Origin: JADJRH01 sp046351455
Lineage (GTDB): Bacteria; Myxococcota_A; Polyangia; Polyangiales; Polyangiaceae
Direction of reading: 5' to 3'
NCBI GenBank assembly: GCA_046351455.1
Contig: JAXLYM010000005.1
Span: forward strand, 1 to 64,000
DNA: 64,000 nt
Shown here: in pieces, positions 44,472-52,579 of the stretch
Numbering within the stretch: position 1 is the stretch's first letter
How the letters are laid out: every line of letters starts with the position of its first letter
The notes under the pieces: generated by a model
Databases searched by the model: none
Told to the model about the DNA's origin: nothing
Seen by the model: the letters and a program-made list of their open reading frames with translations, nothing else
Made by a program: the position numbers and the translations under genes

Positions 44472-46025
44472 CTACAGCGTCGTATCGACCTTGCGGCCGG
44501 TGGAGGTGGGCTTCGGGGCCGCGGTCGTCGTCGGGGCGGCGGTGGCCTTCGCGCTCGCGGAGGCCTTCGGGGGGAGCTTGCCGCTCGGCTTTCCCTTCGC
44601 CGTCGGCTCCTCGATCACCATCGGCTCCGGATCCGCCGTCGCGGTGGGCGCGGCCGTCTGCACGGGCGCCGCGGTCGCGGTCTGCACGGGCGCCGCGGTC
44701 TGCACGGGCGCCGCGGTCGCGGTCTGCACGGGCTGCGCGGTGTTCTCCGTGCCGGCGGCGGTGCCCTTCGGCGCGAGGACGAACTTGTACACGCCGAAGC
44801 CGCCGCCGCCCACGAGCACGAGGCCCGCGAGCGCGAACGCGATCACCGCGCCGCTCTTCTTCGGCTGCGGCGCCGTCACCGCGAGCCCCGCCTGCGACGC
44901 GCCGAGCTGCTGCGGGTTCGACTGACCGAGCGCGTTCGGCTGCGACGTGCCGAGCGGGCCCGGCTGCGACGTGCCGAGCTGCCCCGGCTGCGAGATCCCG
45001 AGCGGTCCCGGCTGCGACGTGCCGAGAGGACCCGGCTGCGAGATCCCGAGCACGCCCGGCTGCGACGTGCCGAGCGGCCCCGTCGGAAGCTGCGCCATCG
45101 GCAACCCGCGCTGCGCCGTCGCCTTGAGCGCGCTGCCGCCGAGCGCCTCCGCGAAGTCCGCGGGCGACATGTTGCGCATCATCCAGTCCTGCACGATCTG
45201 CTGGAATTCGCGCGCGGACTGGAAGCGCCCCGCGACGTCGCGGAACATCGCCTTCGCGACGATCTGCGCGAACGCCGGATCCAGGTTCGGCACCACGAGC
45301 TCCGCCGGCTCCGGGTTTTCGAGCGCGATCTTGAAGACGAGCTCGTTGAAGGTCTCCGCGTTGAAGGGGAGGCGGCCGGTGATCGCCTGGTAGACGACGA
45401 CGCCGATCGAATAGAGGTCGCTGCGGTGATCGATCTTCGCGCCGCGCGCCTGCTCCGGCGACATGTAGAACGGCGTGCCCATCACGGCGCCCGTCTTCGT
45501 CATGCTCATGTCGCTGTCGAGCACGTTGAACTTCGAGACGCCAAAGTCGAGCACCTTCACGAAGTCCTTCTGCCCGCCGCGCGACGTGAGCAGGTACACG
45601 TTGTCGGGCTTCAGATCGCGGTGGACGATGCCCGCCTGGTGCGCGGCCGCGAGGCCTTCGAGGATCTGCGAGACGATCGGCGCGGCCTCGATCGGGGAGA
45701 GGCGCTTGCGCTTCTTGATGCGGTCGCCGAGGCTCTCGCCGTCGAGGTACTCCATCACCATGAAGCGCTCGCCGCCGGGCAGGTTGCCGAGGTCGAGCAC
45801 CTCCACGATGTGCTCCGAGCCGATGCGGCCCGCGGCCTGCGCCTCCCGCTCGAAGCGCTGCACGACGTCCGCCTTCGCGGCGACCGCGGCGTGCAGCACC
45901 TTGATGGCCACGCGCCGGTGGATGCGCGTGTTCTCGCCTTCGTACACCGCGCCCATGCCGCCCTCCCCGAGGAGGCGCACGATGCGGTATTTCCCTTCGA
46001 TGATGTCCCCGGTGTTTAGCGACAT
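44472..46025 (-). CDS. Ser/Thr protein kinase with repeat-rich juxtamembrane region
   Basis: A 517-aa Hanks-type kinase. The domain (about 8-285) has GEGGMGAVYEGEN, VAIKVLHA, HRDLKPDNV, DFGVSKF and GTPFYMSPEQ. Residues 315-370 are an 8-residue repeat of the type LGTSQPGP and LGISQPGP (six copies). One membrane helix follows (VIAFALAGLVLVGGGGFGVY). The outside part is Thr/Ala/Val-rich (VQTATAAP repeated). The signal it senses is unknown. It is a close paralogue of the next kinase, with shared phrasing in the first 280 residues. The start ATG at 46025 begins MSLNTGDIIEGKYRI. Confidence 0.92.
   Translation of the reverse strand: MSLNTGDIIEGKYRIVRLLGEGGMGAVYEGENTRIHRRVAIKVLHAAVAAKADVVQRFEREAQAAGRIGSEHIVEVLDLGNLPGGERFMVMEYLDGESLGDRIKKRKRLSPIEAAPIVSQILEGLAAAHQAGIVHRDLKPDNVYLLTSRGGQKDFVKVLDFGVSKFNVLDSDMSMTKTGAVMGTPFYMSPEQARGAKIDHRSDLYSIGVVVYQAITGRLPFNAETFNELVFKIALENPEPAELVVPNLDPAFAQIVAKAMFRDVAGRFQSAREFQQIVQDWMMRNMSPADFAEALGGSALKATAQRGLPMAQLPTGPLGTSQPGVLGISQPGPLGTSQPGPLGISQPGQLGTSQPGPLGTSQPNALGQSNPQQLGASQAGLAVTAPQPKKSGAVIAFALAGLVLVGGGGFGVYKFVLAPKGTAAGTENTAQPVQTATAAPVQTAAPVQTATAAPVQTAAPTATADPEPMVIEEPTAKGKPSGKLPPKASASAKATAAPTTTAAPKPTSTGRKVDTTL
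44941..45084 (+). repeat. 24-bp tandem repeat (six copies) in kinase gene
   Basis: Six copies of a 24-bp unit such as TGCGACGTGCCGAGCGGGCC with 2-7 differences between copies. On the coding strand it gives the 8-residue LG[TI]SQPG[PVQ] repeat between kinase domain and membrane helix. The period is a multiple of three. Confidence 0.85.
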
Positions 46026-46244
46026 GGCGATCTACGTCGAAGGGCGCCGAGAGAGGCGAGCGCCCGAGCCTTCGGGTTGACCGCGCATGGCGCTGCGAAG
46101 CGGTCTCCGCAGCGCACGAACGGCCGGCGAACATCCTACTTTAGACTTCGCGCGAAATCCTACGAACCTGTTGCAGCGATGGACTCGTGACAGTCGAGGT
46201 CCACGCCGGCACCGGCCGGGAGGCGAGGTTCGCCGCCCGGCGAG

Positions 46245-48035
46245 CTACAGGTCCTGTGAGACGGTTCTTCCGCCCGGAGGTTTTTTCCCGCCCGGTTTTC
46301 CGCTCGCGGACGCCGTTCCCGTGGCCTTCGTGCCGGCCGTCGCGCTGGTCGTCGCGCTCGTCTTTCCGCCGGTTTTCGCGGATCCGCCCATGGCCGGCTC
46401 CTCGGCGGAGGGCGCCGGCTCGGCCGTCGCGGTGGCCGACGTGGACGGCATCGGCTCGGCGGTGGCCGTCGCGCTCGCGGACGCGGTCGGCGCCTCCGTC
46501 GCGCTCGTGCTCGCCGTCGCGGCCGTCGCGGAAGCGCTCGTGGCGGCGGAGGTCGCCGCGTCGTTCGGCCCGGCCGTGGTGCTGCTGGTCCGCCAGAAGA
46601 CGGCCCACACCACGATGCCGACGAGCAGGCCGACCGCGATCCCGAGGAAGGCCACCACGGGCATCCCGCCGCGGCGCGCGACACGGGACGCGGGCGGCGG
46701 ATCCGCCGGAACGAAGCCGTACGGCCCCGATCCGGCCTGGGCCGCGTTCGGATCCTGAAGCCCGGGGTACGGCGACATCGGCATCCCCGGCCCCGGCGAC
46801 ATCGGCATCCCCGGCGACATCGGCATGTTCGGCGCGTGCCCGTACGGCGCGCCGTTCTGCGGAGCCGGCTGCCCCGGATACGGCTGGCCCGGCGGCCCCG
46901 GGATCCCCGGCGCGGACGGCCCGGTGTACGCCGGGAGAGGCTGCGTCGGCCCCGTGTATTTGCCTGCGGCAGGACGCGGCGCCGCGCCTCCGGAGACCGC
47001 CGGATCGATGATGACGGTGCCTTGCGCCGCGACGCCCATCGCCTTTGCGGCCTCGGGATCCGGCCGATCCACGATCATCGTGCCCTGCGCGGTGAGCGAC
47101 GGCTGCGCGGGCCGCAGCCCCATCAGCGCCTGCGGGGCCGTGCGCATCACGGTCTGCGCGTCGGAGAGGGAGTCGGTGTCGTTCTTGGCCGACCAATCCG
47201 CGAGCGCCTGCTTGAATTCCCCGGCCGACTGGAAGCGATCCGCCGGCTCCCGCGCCATCGCCTTGCGGATGAGCGCCGCGAACTCCGGCGACAGATCCGG
47301 CACGAACGACTCCGCGGGCGGCGGCTGCTCCAGCACGATGCGGAACAAGAGCTCGTTGAACGTCTCCGCCGAGAACGGGACCTGCCCCGTGATGCACTCG
47401 TAGAGGATCACGCCGACCGCATAGAGATCGCTCCGAGCGTCCGTCCCGCGCGCGCCCTTCGCCTGCTCCGGCGACATGTAATACGGCGTGCCGAGCACGG
47501 CGCCCGTGCGCGTCATGCTCATTTCGTCGGACAGGACGCTGAATTTCGACACGCCGAAGTCGAGGATCTTCACGAAGTCGTCGCGCCCCGGCGCGCGCAC
47601 GAGGAACACGTTCGCGGGCTTCAGATCGCGGTGGATGATGCCGGCCGCGTGCGCCGCGCCGAGCCCGTCGAGGAGCTGCTGCAGGATCGGGCTCGCCTCC
47701 GATGGCTTGAGGCGCCCGCTCGAACGGATGTGCTGTTGCAGCGTCACGCCGTCGAGGTGCTCCATCACCATGTAGCGGCTGCCGTCCGGCAGATCGCCCA
47801 TGTCGAGCACCTCGCAGATGTGCTTGGAGCCGATGCGCCCGGCGGCCTGCGCCTCCCGCTCGAAGCGCTGCAGCGTGTCGCCCTTGTCCGCGACGCCGGC
47901 GTGCAGCGTCTTGATGGCCACCTTGCGGTGGATGCGGATGTTCTCCCCCTCGTACACGGCGCCCATGGACCCCGACCCGAGGAGCCGGACGATCCTGTAC
48001 TTTTCGCCGTAGACCTGGCCGACAGTGAGATCCAT
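46245..48035 (-). CDS. Ser/Thr protein kinase, paralogue of 44472
   Basis: A 596-aa Hanks-type kinase. The domain has GSGSMGAVYEGENIRIHRK, VAIKTLHAG, HRDLKPANV, DFGVSKF and GTPYYMSPEQ, closely matching the previous gene over the first 280 residues. The linker is Pro/Gly/Tyr/Ala-rich (GIPGPPGQPYPGQPAPQ, MPMSPGMPMSPGPGMPMSP). A membrane helix (VVAFLGIAVGLLVGIVVWAVF, near 455-475) is followed by an Ala/Thr/Ser outside tail. The ATG at 48035 (MDLTVGQVYGEKYRI) was chosen; an upstream GTG lacks a ribosome site. A tandem duplication with divergent outside regions suggests different inputs. Confidence 0.92.
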   Translation of the reverse strand: MDLTVGQVYGEKYRIVRLLGSGSMGAVYEGENIRIHRKVAIKTLHAGVADKGDTLQRFEREAQAAGRIGSKHICEVLDMGDLPDGSRYMVMEHLDGVTLQQHIRSSGRLKPSEASPILQQLLDGLGAAHAAGIIHRDLKPANVFLVRAPGRDDFVKILDFGVSKFSVLSDEMSMTRTGAVLGTPYYMSPEQAKGARGTDARSDLYAVGVILYECITGQVPFSAETFNELLFRIVLEQPPPAESFVPDLSPEFAALIRKAMAREPADRFQSAGEFKQALADWSAKNDTDSLSDAQTVMRTAPQALMGLRPAQPSLTAQGTMIVDRPDPEAAKAMGVAAQGTVIIDPAVSGGAAPRPAAGKYTGPTQPLPAYTGPSAPGIPGPPGQPYPGQPAPQNGAPYGHAPNMPMSPGMPMSPGPGMPMSPYPGLQDPNAAQAGSGPYGFVPADPPPASRVARRGGMPVVAFLGIAVGLLVGIVVWAVFWRTSSTTAGPNDAATSAATSASATAATASTSATEAPTASASATATAEPMPSTSATATAEPAPSAEEPAMGGSAKTGGKTSATTSATAGTKATGTASASGKPGGKKPPGGRTVSQDL

Positions 48036-48100
48036 GCGCGGGGCGCCCACCCTATCACGGGAAGGCGCCCGTTGGCGCCCGTGGTGGTAGGTTCGCGGTC

Positions 48101-49309
48101 ATGAAGCTGGGACTCGATCGCCTCCCCGAGCTGTCGCCTCTCCTCGCGCGCCTGCGTGGCTCGCGCGTGGCCGTCCTCGCGCACCCCGCGAGCGTCGATC
48201 ATCGCCTGGAGCACATCAGCGAGGTGCTGGAGCGCATCGCGGTGCGCCCCGTCCTCCTCTTCGGCCCCGAGCACGGGTACGGCGGCGAGGCGCAGGACAT
48301 GATCGGCGTCGCGAGCGCGACGGATCCGCGCACCGGCGCGCCCATCGTGAGCTTGTACGGCGATCGCGTGGAGGACCTCTCCCCGAAGGCCGAGCACCTC
48401 ACCCAGGCGCAGGTCCTCGTGATCGACCTCGCGGACGTCGGCTCGCGTTACTACACGTTCGTGTGGACCGCGCTGCTCGCGGTGCGCGTGGCGGCGCGCG
48501 TCGGCGTCCACTGCGTGATCCTCGATCGCCCGAACCCGATCGGCGGCCTCGCGCGCGATCTCGAGGGCCGCCCGCAGATCCCCGGCTTCCAGTCGTTCGT
48601 CGGGTTGGAGCCGATCGCGGTGCGCCACTCGCTCACGGTCGGAGAGATCGTCACGTACTTCGCGGAGCGCGAGCACCTCCCGCTCGGCCCCGACGGCGCG
48701 CTCTCGATCGTGCACGTGGAGGGCTGGAACCGCGCGTCGCTGGCGCACTCGTGGGATCGCCCGTTCGTGCTCCCGTCGCCGAACATGCCCACGGCGGACA
48801 CCGCGCTCGTGTACCCCGGCGGCTGCCTGCTCGAAGGCACCAACTTGTCGGAGGGCCGCGGCACCACGCGCCCGTTCGAGATCGTCGGCGCCCCGTGGAT
48901 CGACGGACGCAGGCTCGCCGCGGACCTCGCGCGCAGCGGCTTGCCGGGCTTCGTCGCGCGCCCGCTCACGTACCAGCCGACCTTCCACAAGCACGCGGGC
49001 CACCTCTGCGGCGGCGTCCAGATCCACGTCACGGATCCGGTCGCGTTCCGCCCGTACGCCACGTACGTCGCGCTCGTCGGGTACGCGCGCGCGCAGGATC
49101 CGCAGAGATTCCGATTCCGCACGGAGCGCTACGAATTCATCGATCACATCCCGGCGATCGATCTGCTCACGGGCTCGTCGGCGGTGCGCGCGTCGCTGGA
49201 GGCGGGGGAAGATCCGGCGGCGGTCGCGCGCGCGTCCGCGGCCGTCCCGGACGAGTCGATCCGCGATCACGAGGCGGCGATCCTCACCGCGCGCGGCGCC
49301 TCGTGGTGA
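48101..49309 (+). CDS. namZ: NamZ-type exo-beta-N-acetylmuramidase domain protein (DUF1343)
   Basis: A 402-aa protein of the DUF1343 family, of which Bacillus NamZ removes N-acetylmuramic acid from peptidoglycan ends. Family-type motifs are FGPEHGYGGEAQDM, DLADVGSRYYTFVWT, VILDRPNPIGG, PSPNMPTADTALVYPGG and GTNLSEGRGTTRPFE. No signal peptide is visible, so a cytosolic or unconventional export role is open. It follows the divergent kinase pair with 65 bp between starts. Degrading fragments from wall turnover or lysed prey fits a predatory myxobacterium (inference). Confidence 0.9.
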   Translation: MKLGLDRLPELSPLLARLRGSRVAVLAHPASVDHRLEHISEVLERIAVRPVLLFGPEHGYGGEAQDMIGVASATDPRTGAPIVSLYGDRVEDLSPKAEHLTQAQVLVIDLADVGSRYYTFVWTALLAVRVAARVGVHCVILDRPNPIGGLARDLEGRPQIPGFQSFVGLEPIAVRHSLTVGEIVTYFAEREHLPLGPDGALSIVHVEGWNRASLAHSWDRPFVLPSPNMPTADTALVYPGGCLLEGTNLSEGRGTTRPFEIVGAPWIDGRRLAADLARSGLPGFVARPLTYQPTFHKHAGHLCGGVQIHVTDPVAFRPYATYVALVGYARAQDPQRFRFRTERYEFIDHIPAIDLLTGSSAVRASLEAGEDPAAVARASAAVPDESIRDHEAAILTARGASW

Positions 49310-49314
49310 CGTGT

Positions 49315-49365
49315 TTGTGGGATCTACAAGGGGGCTCCGCCCCCTCGTTCCACTCCCCCGAAGAC
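49315..49365 (+). repeat. Dispersed hairpin repeat, family A, copy 4
   Basis: Core GGGGGCTCCGCCCCC, left flank GGGATCTACAA, right flank CTCGTTCCACTCCCCCGAAG. It starts 6 bp past the NamZ-type gene stop in sense orientation and lies between two genes of the same direction, unlike the other three copies. Confidence 0.82.
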
Positions 49366-49441
49366 GAACGCGCCGCTTCGTCCTCTTCCCATGGCGCTCG
49401 CCGTTGATCATGGAACGGCCCCTCGCGTAGCCTCGCGCCCC

Positions 49442-50143
49442 ATGTCCGTTCTTGCCCCGCGCGCCTCTTCGATGGTCGTGACCGCGTCGCTCGTCGTGTC
49501 GAGCGCGCTCCTCTCCGCGTGCGGCGGCCCGGCGCCGAAGCCGGCGGAGGCCCCCTGCCCCACGGCGGCGCCGGTGGCCGAGAAGCCGAAGAGCGATCCG
49601 CCGCCGTTCACCGGCACGTTCGAGCTGGTGCGCGGCACCGACGGACAGAACACCGTCGAGTTCACGCGCCTGTTCAAGCAGAGCGCGTACGACGGCCGGA
49701 TCCTGTGGACGATCGAGCCGGACCGTTTCTCCGTCGCGGTGTGGGTGCTCGGCAGCTACATCGACCCGAAGACGGACGCGAAGAGCAACGACGAGCGCGA
49801 GCTCTTCGCGATGTGCCGCGGCATCACGACGGTGACGGCGCGCTACGAGGGCGCGACGGTGCAGTTGCCCGGCAGCGTCGAGGTGAAGGGCTACGCGAGC
49901 GCGATCCTCAGCGAGAAGAAGCGCGAGAAGGACAAGACGACGACGCGCACGATGACGAAGGACAACAGCTGCTCCGCGAGCATCGACGCCGCGAGCATCA
50001 CGTTCGAGGTCGTGGAGAAGGACGCGGACGGCCCGGTGAAGCTGAAGGCGAAGGCGAACGGCGGCGAGTTCGAGCTGCAACGATCGACGCCCGTCGACAA
50101 GCTCGATCAGAAGATGCTCGTTCAGACGGCCAGCATGCGCTAG
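49442..50143 (+). CDS. Lipoprotein, hypothetical
   Basis: A 233-aa lipoprotein with signal MSVLAPRASSMVVTASLVVSSALLSAC (Cys27). After a Pro/Ala linker there is a beta-rich domain with TFELVRGTDGQNTVEFTRLFK and RILWTIEPDRFSVAVWVLGSY. Its middle has a Lys-rich SEKKREKDKTTTRTMTKDN. A C-terminal strand ends FELQRSTPVDK. The layout resembles a lipocalin-like or calycin-type fold, but I cannot assign one. The start at 49442 is chosen because it begins the signal peptide. Function is unknown. Confidence 0.82.
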   Translation: MSVLAPRASSMVVTASLVVSSALLSACGGPAPKPAEAPCPTAAPVAEKPKSDPPPFTGTFELVRGTDGQNTVEFTRLFKQSAYDGRILWTIEPDRFSVAVWVLGSYIDPKTDAKSNDERELFAMCRGITTVTARYEGATVQLPGSVEVKGYASAILSEKKREKDKTTTRTMTKDNSCSASIDAASITFEVVEKDADGPVKLKAKANGGEFELQRSTPVDKLDQKMLVQTASMR

Positions 50144-50267
50144 GGCGCCGCTCCGTTTCACGGAACGGCAGTGCGGGCGCGGTGAGGCCGAGTCGGGGGG
50201 GACAAGCCACCACGACAGCTCCCGAGTATGCGACGATGCGCGCCTCGCGACCGAGGAGGAACGTCTC

Positions 50268-51491
50268 GTGGCCACTCTACCGCATGGGTTCTTCGGCGGC
50301 GGCGACGCGCAGGAGCTGTCGCCGGGCACGCTCTTCATCCCCTCGTTCGCGAACGCCGCGGCCTTCGTGACGCGCGACGGAGTCGTCCTCGTCGACTGCG
50401 GCCACGAGATGTTCGGGGGCCGCATCCACGGCGCGCTGCGGCAGCACACCGACCTGCCCGTGCACACCATCATCTTCACGCACGGCCACGTCGATCACGC
50501 GTTCGGCGCGCTCGCGTTCGACGAAGAGGCGCGCGAGCGAGGCTGGCCGCGGCCGCGCCGCGTGGGACACCGCTTGGTGGCGGAGCGCTTCGCCCGCTAC
50601 CAGAAGACGCGCGGCCTCAACGAGCACATCAACGCCGTGCAGTTCGGCATGCCGGTGCGCTTCCCGGATCGCTATCCGGAGATCGACCTCGCGTACGAAG
50701 ATCGCTTGTCGCTCGAGATCGGCGGCGAGACCTTCGAGCTCTTCCACGCGCGCGGCGAGACCGACGACGCCACGTGGGTGTGGTCCCCGTCGCGCGGCGC
50801 GGTGTGCACCGGCGACTTCTTCATCGGCAGCAGCCCCAACTGCGGCAACCCCCAGAAGGTGCAGCGCTACCCCGACGACTGGGCCCGCACGTTGCGCGCG
50901 ATGGCCGAGAAGACGCCTCGTATTCTGCTGCCGGGACATGGGCCAGCGATCACGGGCGAGGCGGAGGTGACGGCCGCGTTGACGGAGACGGCCGAGTACC
51001 TGGAGTCGCTGGTGAACGAGACGCTCGCGCGCATGAACCGCGGAGAGCGAGCCTCCACGATCGCGCGGGACGTCGCCCCGCCCCCGCACCTCACGGGCCG
51101 CTCGTACCTGGAGCCGCTCTACGATCGCCCGGAGTTCATCGTGCGGAATCTGCTCCGGCTCTATGGCGGCTGGTGGAACGGAAACCCGGCCGAGCTGCTG
51201 CCTGCGCGGGAAGATGCGCTCGCGCGCGAGATCGCGGCCCTCGCGGGAGGCGTCGAGCCGCTCGTATCGCGCGGAAGATCGCTGCTCGCGACCGACCTCG
51301 TGATGGCCTGTCACCTCGCGGAGTGGGCCGCGCTGGCGGCGCCGTCGGATCGCGGAGCCCTCACGTTGAAGCGCGACGCCTTCAAGGCCCGCGCCGAGAG
51401 CGAGACGTCGTTGATGGGCCGCAACATCTTCACGCGCGCCGCGTCCGAGGCCGAAGAGGCGCTCGCGAAGCTCGGAAGGCCACTCCCCTGA
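50268..51491 (+). CDS. Metallo-beta-lactamase-fold hydrolase, alkyl sulfatase-like
   Basis: A 407-aa hydrolase with the metal-binding THGHVDHAFGA (His72, His74, Asp76, His77), followed by a GDFFIGSSPNCGN region and HGP later in the sequence (PGHGPAI). The C-terminal portion LEPLYDRPEFIVRNLLRLYGGWWNGNPAELLPA matches the dimerisation segment of SdsA-type alkyl sulfatases and related hydrolases. The GTG start at 50268 has AGGAGGAA at ideal spacing. No signal peptide is visible. Either sulfatase or another ester hydrolase activity is possible. Confidence 0.9.
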   Translation: MATLPHGFFGGGDAQELSPGTLFIPSFANAAAFVTRDGVVLVDCGHEMFGGRIHGALRQHTDLPVHTIIFTHGHVDHAFGALAFDEEARERGWPRPRRVGHRLVAERFARYQKTRGLNEHINAVQFGMPVRFPDRYPEIDLAYEDRLSLEIGGETFELFHARGETDDATWVWSPSRGAVCTGDFFIGSSPNCGNPQKVQRYPDDWARTLRAMAEKTPRILLPGHGPAITGEAEVTAALTETAEYLESLVNETLARMNRGERASTIARDVAPPPHLTGRSYLEPLYDRPEFIVRNLLRLYGGWWNGNPAELLPAREDALAREIAALAGGVEPLVSRGRSLLATDLVMACHLAEWAALAAPSDRGALTLKRDAFKARAESETSLMGRNIFTRAASEAEEALAKLGRPLP

Positions 51492-51568
51492 GGCGGCGCT
51501 GCTGCGACGGAAGCCGGTGAACGAGCCCGATCCGACGACAGACCTCGGGAGCGCTTCCAGGAAGCATG

Positions 51569-51623
51569 AAACGGGGGCTCGGGTGCCCACCCCCGGCCTT
51601 CGCTGCGCGAAGTCCGCCCCTCC
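51569..51623 (+). repeat. Family B head module, copy 3
   Basis: Begins AAACGGGGGCTCGGGTGCCC, then CCCCCGGC and the stem CTTCGC-TGC-GCGAAG (51598-51612), GTCCGCCCCTCC. It matches 32142-32200 and the minus-strand copy at 7.9 kb; the loop base triplets differ while both stem arms are unchanged. It is 77 bp past the hydrolase stop in sense orientation. Confidence 0.82.
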
Positions 51624-51625
51624 GG

Positions 51626-51717
51626 CCGCCACTGGGAGGACGGAGTCCGCTCAGCGGAGGCGTAGCGGAGCCTGGCTCCGCGGAGTCCGTAGCTGAGTGG
51701 ACGCAGTCCTCGACGTT
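51626..51717 (-). repeat. Repeat module C (92 bp), also present inside the Rpn nuclease gene
   Basis: The reverse complement of this block matches 54580-54671 at 89 of 92 positions by eye, without gaps. It holds long inverted repeats, for example GGAGCCTGGCTCC and ACTCCGCGGAGT, so it can fold into hairpins. The minus-strand reading frame spells the same peptide that lies in the nuclease. Confidence 0.88.
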
Positions 51718-51720
51718 GCG

Positions 51721-51822
51721 CCCAAATCGCTCTCTCCGTTCGCGATGGGAGGGGGACGTGACATCCCGCCTCCCAAATCGCTCTTTCCGTTCGCGATGGG
51801 AGGGGGACGTGACATCCCGCCT
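51721..51822 (+). repeat. 51-bp direct repeat, two copies, family B tail module
   Basis: Two tandem copies (51721-51771, 51772-51822), one base apart in CTCTCT versus CTCTTT. Each starts CCCAAATCGCTCTCTCCGTT and ends GGGAGGGGGACGTGACATCC. A similar tail, with shorter sequence, is at 32206-32246 and a degenerate one at 5849. Confidence 0.85.
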
Positions 51823-51882
51823 GGAGCCGCTCCTGGGCCTTGCGTAAGCCAGAGGTGCCGCGCGCCGTTCCCAGGTCTCTCC

Positions 51883-52479
51883 ATGGCATTCTCTCCGAAC
51901 ATCCTCTCTCGCGCGGCGGCTTCTTTCTCGCTCCTTGCAGCGGCGCTCACCGCGTCGGGTTGCGGCGGCTCGTCGGGCGGACTCCAGATCGCTTCCGCGG
52001 GCGCCGATGCGGACGGGGTGACGTCCGGCTTCATTGAAGTTCGCCGATTCTGGCGTGCCGAGGAGGGCGACTGGGTGACTGTCGGGACCGAGTCGACGGA
52101 CGGGGAGCTCCGCTCGTGGGGCTACGTGGACAGGCACGTTCAATTCCTGGCCCCGGCGTCCCCCGGCGCGGACACGGTGCCAGTCTACCGCTGGTACAGC
52201 GCGGCCGATCAAGACTGGGTGACCTTCCGAGACGGCGACCCGTCCGACGCGACGATCGCCTCGTGGGGCTACACCAACAAGACCTTCAGCTTCCATGCGT
52301 ATGCCTCACCGGGCCCGGACCGCGTGGAGGTGAGCCGCTGGTGGAGCGAGAAGGACCGAGACTGGGTGACGCTCGCGGACGACGAGATCCCGGAGGCCAC
52401 CTTGCGATCATGGGGCTACGCGAACAAGCACCCTCTGTTCTTCGCGAAGCGCCTCCCGCAAGCGCAGAAGGCGCCCTGA
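51883..52479 (+). CDS. Small lipoprotein with three tandem aromatic repeats
   Basis: A 198-aa lipoprotein with signal and lipobox ASGC at about residue 26-29. The mature part has three repeats of about 46 residues: RRFWRAEEGDWVTVG...SWGYVDRHVQFLAPASPG, YRWYSAADQDWVTFRD...SWGYTNKTFSFHAYASPG and SRWWSEKDRDWVTLAD...SWGYANKHPLFFA. The pattern recalls secreted aromatic beta-repeat modules such as DUF5648 proteins but the DWVT core differs. The function is unknown; binding of a wall or surface polymer is a guess. It follows directly on the composite repeat. Confidence 0.83.
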   Translation: MAFSPNILSRAAASFSLLAAALTASGCGGSSGGLQIASAGADADGVTSGFIEVRRFWRAEEGDWVTVGTESTDGELRSWGYVDRHVQFLAPASPGADTVPVYRWYSAADQDWVTFRDGDPSDATIASWGYTNKTFSFHAYASPGPDRVEVSRWWSEKDRDWVTLADDEIPEATLRSWGYANKHPLFFAKRLPQAQKAP

Positions 52480-52513
52480 AGAGCGGCGCTTCGGAGTGGG
52501 GTGTTTGCGGCGT

Positions 52514-52549
52514 GGCGTGTTTGGAGCGGGATGGCGTGTTTGGAGCGGG
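52514..52549 (+). repeat. 17-bp direct repeat, two copies
   Basis: GGCGTGTTTGGAGCGGG occurs at 52514-52530 and 52533-52549 in the spacer between convergent genes; a related GGTGTTTGCGGCG lies just before. It is a small tandem duplication in a G/T-rich spacer, and nothing more can be said. Confidence 0.7.
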
Positions 52550-52579
52550 GTGACGTGCGTGGAGGGCGGTGGCCCAACG

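Larger units (their letters stand above)
51492..51882. other. Intergenic region filled by a composite dispersed repeat
   Basis: 391 bp without a gene. From 51564 to about 51836 it is entirely repeat modules (see the entries for family B copy 3, module C and the 51-bp tandem). The outer parts (51492-51563 and 51837-51882) look like ordinary spacer with no ORF of note. Small open frames in the modules (for example a frame at 51697) show no ribosome site and the same peptide recurs at other repeat copies, so they are not genes. Confidence 0.8.

Noticed and set aside
51697..51882. N-terminal extension of the 51883 lipoprotein
   Set aside because: The extension is the translated repeat module; the signal peptide begins at 51883.
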